DNA of 45,896 nt. Origin: an uncultured Bacilli bacterium. Its GTDB lineage: Bacteria > Bacillota_I > Bacilli_A > RF39 > UBA660. Of the stretch, positions 41,021 to 45,896 are shown in pieces. The DNA lies in contig CAJTUR010000009.1 in NCBI GenBank assembly GCA_910579535.1, positions 1-45,896 of the forward strand, written 5' to 3'. The stretch's first letter is position 1. Every line of letters starts with the position of its first letter. The position numbers and the translations under genes were made by a program. The notes under the pieces are model-generated. The model did not search any database. It saw only the letters and a list, made by a program, of their open reading frames with translations, and was not told where the DNA came from.

Positions 41021-41557
41021 TTAAGGAATAAAAAATGATGTGTTTATTTTATCTTTTAGTATTTTTAAGTTTTGTTCGATGGATTTTGTACCATCTAAAT
41101 AAATAATAGGGCAAGTTTGCGTTTTTAACCATAAATCGGTTTTATCCATGGTCCGGGTTTCTACAAATTTAAAAAATTTTTGTTCTTGCTCATATAAATC
41201 TCCTCCTTTTAAGATTCTATTTCCAAATTGTTTATAAGCTCTATTTTTTACGCGTTCCATTCTAATATCTAGGGGTACTTTTATGTAAATGATGTATTTA
41301 TAAAAAGCATTTATTTTGTTGCCAAGATCGCCATTGCAAGAAGATAAAATAAATCTTTTATATTGGTGTATGTCTTTTAATAAAAATTTTTTTATTTCTT
41401 CTAGGGGGCGAGGATTCGTGTAAGGAATGGGAGAAGAATTAAAGGAATAATTTTCTATATCCATGTGTTTGTATCCTAAATATTTTGCTAGTTCTTTTCC
41501 TAAAGTCGTTTTTCCACTTCCATTTGCTCCAACAATAGCTATACCATAAATTTTCAT
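41021..41557 (-). CDS. P-loop nucleoside/shikimate-kinase-like NTPase
   Basis: The 178-aa product has a P-loop GANGSGKTT at 10-18 and an LGYKHMDIENY segment that resembles the substrate side of adenylate/shikimate-type kinases. An Arg-rich lid-like segment (IRMERVKNRAYKQFGNRI) and a final YLDGTKSIEQN follow. It is probably a small-molecule kinase of the AAA_18 or topology-modulation type; the substrate cannot be read. The ATG at 41557 follows GGAGG by 6 bases; an upstream in-frame ATG at 41569 precedes the RBS. It is oriented with htpG but separated by its operator. Confidence 0.72.
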   Translation of the reverse strand: MKIYGIAIVGANGSGKTTLGKELAKYLGYKHMDIENYSFNSSPIPYTNPRPLEEIKKFLLKDIHQYKRFILSSCNGDLGNKINAFYKYIIYIKVPLDIRMERVKNRAYKQFGNRILKGGDLYEQEQKFFKFVETRTMDKTDLWLKTQTCPIIYLDGTKSIEQNLKILKDKINTSFFIP

Positions 41558-41648
41558 TTTAACCTCCATTTTTTTCTTATTATATCTCTTTTTTTGAAAA
41601 AAAATAATAGGTTAAGTTTTTTCTGTATAATGAAAGTGGTGGTGTTAA

Positions 41649-42000
41649 ATGAATAAAACCGAAGTTATAAAATAGAGTAGAGCAATTATTAAATATGAAT
41701 AATAAGGGAGAGCTTGGAGGAGAAGTGATGCCTGATGATGCCAATCCTCATGATGTTAATAGAATTCGAGCGTTTTTACAAAAAGAACAGAAAAAGAGGC
41801 TTCCTTATTTATCAGGGATAAAGATTTGTAATTATTGGATGTATGTAATATAGAATATAGAGAGTTTGACCGTGGCTCCTGATACACATGTGATAGAACG
41901 TTGGCAAACACTATTAAAACATACCAAATATAAACCAATTGATGTTCATACGCCACTTTGGTTGTGAAGTCTAAATGGTTTTAAGGAATTGAAAGATTAA
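41649..42000 (+). pseudogene. Decayed gene, possibly an HhH-type DNA-glycosylase relative
   Basis: A frame from 41695 to 42000 encodes coherent protein interrupted by TAG (41851) and TGA (41965). A short start (MNKTEVIK from 41649) is out of frame and ends at TAG. Coherent pieces are KGELGGEVMPDDANP, DVNRIRAFLQKEQKKRLPYL, SGIKICNYWMYVI, LTVAPDTHVI and KPIDVHTPLWL..LNGFKEL. The APDTHV and IDVHTPLW pieces recall HhH-GPD glycosylase-like proteins, but this is from memory of the pattern. The ANP-HDV junction suggests an internal deletion. The TGA falls where a Trp (PLWLW) would read well, so one G-to-A change could explain it. Confidence 0.6.
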
Positions 42001-42022
42001 AATAGGAAGGGCCTATTTTTTT
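41999..42022 (+). terminator. Terminator of the decayed gene
   Basis: AAAATAGG, loop AAGGG, CCTATTTT followed by T residues, beginning in the pseudogene stop codon. Confidence 0.75.
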
Positions 42023-42028
42023 AAAGTG

Positions 42029-42037
42029 TGGTAAAAT
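42029..42037 (+). promoter_or_regulatory. Extended -10 promoter of DUF5131 gene
   Basis: TGGTAAAAT (42029-42037), 22 bases before the ATG. There is no clear -35. Confidence 0.5.
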
Positions 42038-42059
42038 AAGAATAAGAGAGGTTAAGGGT

Positions 42060-42794
42060 ATGAGGTATCAGTGGAATCCGTGGCATGGTTGTAAAAAATG
42101 TAGTCCGGGGTGTTTAAATTGCTATGTGTACTATTTAGATGGATTAAGAGGGCTTGATGCCAGTCAAATCACTAAATCTAAAACCAATTTTACTTTACCT
42201 TTAAAAAAAAGGCGAAGTGGGGAGTATAAAATTCCTAGTGGAGTAACAGTGGCGACTTGTTTTACCAGTGATTTTCTTATAGAAGAGGCGGATGAATGGC
42301 GTCAAGAAGCGTGGGAAATAATTAATAAAAGAAAAGACGTTTGTTTTTTAATTCCTACAAAAAGAATTGAAAGATTTGAAAGATGTCTTCCTAAAGATTG
42401 GAACGAGGGGTATTCTAATGTTATTATTGCCGTAACCATGGAAAATACGGAGAAATTGAAAGAAAGAATGCCTATTCTTCTAAGGATCAAAGCCAAAAGA
42501 AAAGTTGTTTTTGCTTCTCCTTTGTTAGAAGAAATTGATTTCTCACCGTTTTTGGATTCTAAACAAATTGAAGCGATTTCTGTAGGAGGCGAGTCTTATT
42601 TAAATGCTCGAGTTTGTGATTTTTCTTGGGTGAAGCAAATTAAGAAAACTTGTGATGAAAAGGGAGTTCGGTTTGAATTTCATCAAACGGGTTCTCATTT
42701 TGTTAAAGATGGAAAAGTGTATAAAATTAATCATCATGAAGAATACAGTCAAGCTAAAAAGGCTTTAAACTATTTGGAAAGGGAGAAAAAATGA
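42060..42794 (+). CDS. DUF5131 (phage Gp37-like) protein with Cys cluster
   Basis: The 244-aa product opens with YQWNPWHGCKKCSPGCLNCY. It has Cys at 11, 14, 18 and 21 (CxxCxxxCxxC), the signature of the DUF5131/Gp37-like family found in phages and bacteria. CxxxCxxC spacing within it (14, 18, 21) is the pattern of radical-SAM iron-sulfur ligands. Later blocks are VATCFTSDFLIEEAD.WR, FLIPTKRIERF, SVGGES and the C-terminal FHQTGSHFVKDGK. The biochemical role is not established; a radical-SAM-like or metal-dependent activity is inferred. The stop overlaps the next start (ATGA). Confidence 0.82.
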   Translation: MRYQWNPWHGCKKCSPGCLNCYVYYLDGLRGLDASQITKSKTNFTLPLKKRRSGEYKIPSGVTVATCFTSDFLIEEADEWRQEAWEIINKRKDVCFLIPTKRIERFERCLPKDWNEGYSNVIIAVTMENTEKLKERMPILLRIKAKRKVVFASPLLEEIDFSPFLDSKQIEAISVGGESYLNARVCDFSWVKQIKKTCDEKGVRFEFHQTGSHFVKDGKVYKINHHEEYSQAKKALNYLEREKK

Positions 42795-43282
42795 ATTTAT
42801 ATGAGAGAATGCAAAATATAACTGGAATAGATATAGAAGAAAAGTTAACTCTTGCGATTCAAAAAACGAATGAAGAATTAAAACATTTTGTTTTGTTTTG
42901 TGGAATTGTTAATCATGAAGGAGAAGTTTCTATTAAAGGGAAAGAAAGAATGTGTAAATTTTATAATGGTACTTTGTATAAGCATTTAAGAGAAGACCAT
43001 CTTAGTGCTCGACTTGTTAATACTAAAGACTTTGGCCAAGCTTATGAACATGTTTTTGTTTTGCTTCCTTCATTAGTAATGGGGGGGGGGTATCTTTTAG
43101 CTGATCTTACTTATTCACAGTTTTCAAATAAAGATGCAAGCGTATTTGCCGAATTATTAGAAAAAGGGTATCAAAGAGTAAGCGATTTAGAATTTAATGC
43201 TTATTTAAGAACTATAGAAAAGAATAATGTATTTTTTTTATTAGATGATTTTTATTATTCTAATGAGAAATGGAGAAGATAG
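42791..43282 (+). CDS. Unrecognised 163-aa protein with a G10 tract in the gene
   Basis: The product is cytoplasmic, without signal peptide or clear family. The N-terminal half is helical, then VLLPSLVMGGGYLLADLTYSQF. It overlaps the DUF5131 gene by four bases (ATGA) and so is translationally coupled to it, suggesting a shared task. A run of ten G (43081-43090) codes for Met-Gly-Gly-Gly. Losing one G gives a stop after about five codons, and gaining one also gives an early stop, so the C-terminal 60 residues depend on tract length. Either phase-variable or read inaccurately by sequencing. Confidence 0.68.
   Translation: MNLYERMQNITGIDIEEKLTLAIQKTNEELKHFVLFCGIVNHEGEVSIKGKERMCKFYNGTLYKHLREDHLSARLVNTKDFGQAYEHVFVLLPSLVMGGGYLLADLTYSQFSNKDASVFAELLEKGYQRVSDLEFNAYLRTIEKNNVFFLLDDFYYSNEKWRR
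43081..43090 (+). repeat. Ten-G homopolymer inside a coding region
   Basis: Ten consecutive G residues in a strongly AT-rich genome, the only such run I noticed in the window. Both one-base slips truncate the frame (TAG or TGA within about 20 bases). Confidence 0.9.
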
Positions 43283-43292
43283 GTTTGTCGTT

Positions 43293-44021
43293 ATGAAAAA
43301 GAGAAGAAGAAAAAAAGAAAATAAAAATAAACAGCTTTTAATTGTTGTTTTAGCTTTAATTGGAGTTTTGATTCATGGTGTAATCGAAAGTACACCTTTA
43401 TTATCTAAAGCTTTTCATCTTAAAAGTTATGATTCAATTATGGATATACCTGAGGATTTGGGAAGCGATTATGTGGTATTAAATAACAATGTTCCTCATT
43501 TTAAAGAGGAAGACTTTGTAAGTACTAGCTATGAGTATTATAGTGATTTAGATGTTTTAGAAAGATGCGGTTATGCGATGGCTTTAATTGATGAGGGCAT
43601 GATGCCAACACAAGAAAGAGAAAGTATTGGCTCTGTTAAACCGAGTGGGTGGCATACGATTAAATATGATTTTATTGATGGAAAGTATTTATACAATCGC
43701 TGTCACTTAATTGGGTATCAATTAACAGGACAAAATGCTAATCCTAAAAATTTGATTACTTGTACTAGAACCACCAATACTAAAAAAATGCTTCCATTTG
43801 AAAATCAAGTTGCGAATTACATTAAAGAGAGTCATGATAAAGTTTTATATCGTGTGACTCCTATTTTTAAAGAAAAAGAATTGATTGCACGAGGTATAGA
43901 ATTAGAAGCGGCTTCTTTAAAAGATAAGGGAAAAAGTCTTTCGTTTCATGTTTATATTTTTAATTCAGAAAATGGAGTGAAAATTGATTATCAAACTGGG
44001 GAAAGTTCTTTACAATCTTAA
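43293..44021 (+). CDS. Exported DNA/RNA non-specific endonuclease (EndA/NUC-type)
   Basis: The 242-aa product has a basic head (KKRRRKKENKNK), one membrane helix (about 15-30) and an extracytoplasmic nuclease domain of the beta-beta-alpha-Me type (Endonuclea_NS). The catalytic block YNRCHLIGYQLTG has His138 as general base and a downstream Asn in NPKNLITCTR as metal ligand. MLPFENQVANYI and the YRVTPIF strand are also family features. Membrane-bound EndA-type nucleases degrade extracellular DNA or prepare it for uptake. I preferred the ATG at 43293 because it begins the basic head after the upstream stop; in-frame ATGs at 43245 and 43263 lie inside the previous gene. Confidence 0.85.
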   Translation: MKKRRRKKENKNKQLLIVVLALIGVLIHGVIESTPLLSKAFHLKSYDSIMDIPEDLGSDYVVLNNNVPHFKEEDFVSTSYEYYSDLDVLERCGYAMALIDEGMMPTQERESIGSVKPSGWHTIKYDFIDGKYLYNRCHLIGYQLTGQNANPKNLITCTRTTNTKKMLPFENQVANYIKESHDKVLYRVTPIFKEKELIARGIELEAASLKDKGKSLSFHVYIFNSENGVKIDYQTGESSLQS

Positions 44022-44036
44022 GCGTTTTGTTATAAT
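44009..44036 (+). promoter_or_regulatory. Promoter of the split repeat-protein gene
   Basis: TTTACA (44009-44014), 16-bp spacer, TATAAT (44031-44036), 23 bases before the ATG at 44060. Confidence 0.6.
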
Positions 44037-44059
44037 AGAAAATTAAGTTGGTGAAATTT

Positions 44060-44641
44060 ATGGATGGGAATAAAATGGACACACCATTAGAAATAAATGT
44101 AAGTATAGATTGCATTAAAAATTTGGTTGATAATAAAAATTATGAAGAAGCTTTAGCTTTATGCACTTCTTATTTAGGTCAAACTAATAAAAAAATAGTT
44201 ATACTTAAAATTCATATTTTATTTAATCTTGCAAAGCATTTAGAGATTATAACTGAATGTGAAAAAGCCTATGCTATTTGGCCTGAAGAACATTTTTTAA
44301 AATCAAAAAATACGGCCATTAGTCATCTTGTGAAAAAGTATATTAAAGAAAAAAATTATGAGAAAGCTTTACAATATCTTTCGAGTGAAATTTGTTTTAA
44401 AGATTCGGTTTTATTAGGGCAAAAAATAACGGTTTATATAAGATTAAATCAATTTAGTGAAGCTTTAGCTTTATGTCCACCTCTTACAAAAAAAAGTAAT
44501 GTCTTTATTGAAAAGAAAAAAATTACTCTATTGTTTCTATTAAAAAAATATGAAGAAATAATAAAAGAATGTTCTATTGCAAATGGTATGTGGAAAGATG
44601 ATTATTTTACTATTCCAAAAATGTTGCTGTTGGTCATTTAG
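44060..44641 (+). CDS. TPR-like repeat protein, 5' part of a frameshifted gene
   Basis: The open part encodes helical tetratricopeptide-like repeats of the type K.Y.EALALC, with IKNLVDNKNYEEALALC and LVKKYIKEKNYEKALQYL units of about 60-65 residues. It ends abruptly at TAG (44639) after an out-of-frame tail (KMLLLVI). In the alternative frame the codons from about 44620 read NVAVGHLVRELNERGDF, which continues the repeat pattern into the next frame. So this and the frame from 44650 are one gene with a one-base loss in the A5 run 44617-44621. The start is the ATG at 44060 after GGTG; the role is probably protein-protein interaction. Confidence 0.7.
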   Translation: MDGNKMDTPLEINVSIDCIKNLVDNKNYEEALALCTSYLGQTNKKIVILKIHILFNLAKHLEIITECEKAYAIWPEEHFLKSKNTAISHLVKKYIKEKNYEKALQYLSSEICFKDSVLLGQKITVYIRLNQFSEALALCPPLTKKSNVFIEKKKITLLFLLKKYEEIIKECSIANGMWKDDYFTIPKMLLLVI

Positions 44642-44649
44642 TCAGAGAG

Positions 44650-45549
44650 TTGAATGAACGAGGAGATTTTCCAAAGGCTTTAGCATTATTTAAAAGTAAT
44701 TTTTCTGGAACAGACGATAAAGAGGTTGTAATAAGCATTGTCAAAGCGTTAGAAACAGATGGAAAGATTTCAGAAGAAATCGAGTATTTTACAGATGAAT
44801 TATGTGGTGTATACAAAGATTTTTGGCAAAAAAAGATCTATTTATTATTTATTTTGAAACGTTATGAAGAAATAGTAGAGGAGGCTTTATCGGCTTATTC
44901 AACTTGGAAGGATGAGTGTTTCTTAAAATCACGTGATACGGCCATCAGTCATATTATTAAAACATTGGTCTCTGATGAAAAATATGAGGAAGCCTTGATT
45001 TATTATGAGTATCGCTTTTTTGAACCGAATCAGGTTTTGGAGACACAAAGAATTATGATTTTACTTGAATTAAAAAAATATCAAGAAGTGGTTCAAGTTT
45101 GTACAGAAAATTTAAAAATATGGAAAAAAGAACCGTTTTTTATTGAACGCAAAAAACAAGCTTTAGAATATTTGAGACAAGAACAATCTAAAAACAATGG
45201 TTTTCTTACTAAAATTTATTTTGATGCTCTTTCTTTTGAAGAACTTGAATCATTAGAAATGGACGATTTTGAAAAAATGATTTTGCAAATTGCTTATTAT
45301 GAAAAAAGTAAGAAAGTAAAAAAAGGATTGCAATTAATAAAAAAAGGTTTACTTACAACTTCTTTTACAGAAGAAGAGAAAAACATTTTAGGTTGTTTAA
45401 AAGAAAAATTTATTTCAAAAATAAGTTCTAAGAGATATAAGTTGGTGGACTGGAATTATTATTGTTCTATTTTAAATTGTTTCATTGATAAAGATTATGA
45501 AACAAAAGAAAAATCAAGTCTTCGCAAGTTAGAAATGACTAACTATTAG
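44650..45549 (+). CDS. TPR-like repeat protein, 3' part of the frameshifted gene
   Basis: This frame carries repeats matching the upstream part: ERGDFPKALALFKSNF, W..ECFLKSRDTAISHIIKTLV (compare FLKSKNTAISHLVKKYI upstream), EKYEEALIYYEYRFF and KYQEVVQVC, then a divergent helical tail. The first codons (TTG at 44650) have no RBS, so it is unlikely to be expressed alone. Continuity of the repeat with the 44060 frame supports a single 1.49-kb gene of about 496 residues. No enzymatic motif is visible. Confidence 0.68.
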   Translation: MNERGDFPKALALFKSNFSGTDDKEVVISIVKALETDGKISEEIEYFTDELCGVYKDFWQKKIYLLFILKRYEEIVEEALSAYSTWKDECFLKSRDTAISHIIKTLVSDEKYEEALIYYEYRFFEPNQVLETQRIMILLELKKYQEVVQVCTENLKIWKKEPFFIERKKQALEYLRQEQSKNNGFLTKIYFDALSFEELESLEMDDFEKMILQIAYYEKSKKVKKGLQLIKKGLLTTSFTEEEKNILGCLKEKFISKISSKRYKLVDWNYYCSILNCFIDKDYETKEKSSLRKLEMTNY

Positions 45550-45607
45550 AAGTCAAGTACTTATTTGATAGTTTGTTATAAATTGGAAAGAAACCCATGC
45601 CAAAAAG

Positions 45608-45625
45608 ATTTCACAAAAGTGAAAT
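45608..45625. repeat. Perfect hairpin next to the IS110-type recombinase 3' end
   Basis: ATTTCAC, loop AAAA, GTGAAAT. It lies 26 bases downstream of the recombinase stop (minus strand). It could be a terminator, an IS end structure or part of a guide RNA; no long T tract follows on either strand. Confidence 0.55.
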
Positions 45626-45650
45626 TTTGAAAAAATAGCAAATAGCAAAT

Positions 45651-45896
45651 TTATTTCAATAAAGACGGATCAAAATCAATGTTGTTTTTTTCTAAACAAT
45701 AAATAACTCTAACCAGTTTTTTACAAACATGAGATAAAGCAACTCTATGACATTTACCTTCAGAACGTTTCTTAAGGTAATAATCATAAAACTGAGGTGA
45801 ATATCTTAGAATAATCATTGCAGTATTCATAAATGCATATCTAAGATGTCCTGAACCATGTTTGACCATCTTACCATTAGTTACTAGTGTACCAGA
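45651..45896 (-). CDS. IS110-family recombinase, C-terminal fragment (runs off window)
   Basis: The minus-strand frame is open from the window edge to TAA at 45651, giving 81 residues. It contains KHGSGHLRYAFMNTA, then YYLKKRSEGKCHRVALSHVCKKLVRVIY and a DFDP tail. This is the Transposase_20 end of IS110/IS116/IS902-type recombinases, whose domain carries a catalytic Ser in a K.GS..LR block. The N-terminal DEDD nuclease domain lies beyond the edge. The ATG at 45869 is internal, not the true start. IS110 elements insert without terminal inverted repeats and use a bridge RNA encoded near one end. Confidence 0.85.
   Translation of the reverse strand, partial: SGTLVTNGKMVKHGSGHLRYAFMNTAMIILRYSPQFYDYYLKKRSEGKCHRVALSHVCKKLVRVIYCLEKNNIDFDPSLLK

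Noticed and set aside
41756..41956. A 66-codon minus-strand frame in the 490-bp gap
   Set aside because: It lies antisense to the decayed gene, whose plus-strand translation has clear protein motifs.
41965..41967. TGA read as tryptophan (alternative genetic code)
   Set aside because: TGA ends several intact genes here (spoIIGA, spoVAD, scpA and the 250-aa gene at 541); the same frame also has a TAG, so mutation is the better explanation.
1..45896. CRISPR arrays, tRNA and rRNA genes
   Set aside because: I saw no regularly spaced direct repeats, no cloverleaf with a CCA-type end and no rRNA-like conserved stretches.

Overview
The window is about 46 kb of very AT-rich, gene-dense DNA from an endospore-forming, low-GC member of the Bacillota. 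The sporulation genes are recognisable by sequence: cotE, two YjcZ-type mini-proteins, spoVIF, spoIVA, spoIIGA-sigE and spoVAC-spoVAD-spoVAE. With ftsA/ftsZ, cdsA-rseP, scpA-scpB, der, rpsP-khpA, hup, recX, prsA, htpG and ackA they point to the class Bacilli, probably one of the uncultured host-associated lineages near Erysipelotrichia/Mollicutes (inference). TGA, TAA and TAG all act as stops, so this is not the mycoplasma code.

Layout. 1-234: N-terminal part of an IS1634-like transposase running off the left edge. 481-8757: an apparent seven-gene operon for a Tad/type II-like secretion machine (CpaB-like SAF protein, CpaF-like ATPase, two TadB/TadC-like membrane proteins). It is preceded by three surface proteins: a membrane-anchored 250-aa protein, a 1003-aa Cys-rich secreted protein, and a pilin-like protein with an InlB-type repeat. 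8.8-11 kb: ackA and an NrnA-like DHH phosphoesterase. 11-15.6 kb: two large, paralogous, unrecognised membrane proteins with near-identical promoters. 15.6-19.4 kb: recX, prsA, two tiny spore proteins, a kinase-like protein and cotE. 19.4-22.7 kb: rpsP-khpA, an unknown protein, an orphan pilin-like protein and der. 22.7-26 kb: four XRE-type regulators interleaved with spoVIF, then spoIVA. 26-32.4 kb: hup, cdsA, rseP, ftsA, ftsZ, spoIIGA and sigE. 32.4-38.3 kb: spoVACDE, an unknown exported protein, a VanY-type carboxypeptidase, an unknown membrane protein and scpAB. 38.3-41.6 kb: an unknown protein, htpG under a CIRCE-like operator, and a P-loop kinase. 41.6-45.9 kb: an accessory, decaying region with a pseudogene, a DUF5131 protein, a gene carrying a ten-G tract, an exported nuclease, a frameshifted repeat protein and the 3' end of an IS110-family recombinase.

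Promoter-like motifs fit the sporulation cascade. spoIIGA has a SigA-like promoter with a stretched 21-bp spacer. spoVAC has a forespore-type promoter (TGTATA, 18 bp, CATAATA). cotE, the YjcZ pair and spoVIF each have the mother-cell hallmark CATANNNTA. Most items are ordinary core genes. The least explained are the Tad-like locus with its surface proteins, the 655/814-aa paralogue pair, the G-tract gene, the split repeat gene and the IS110 end.
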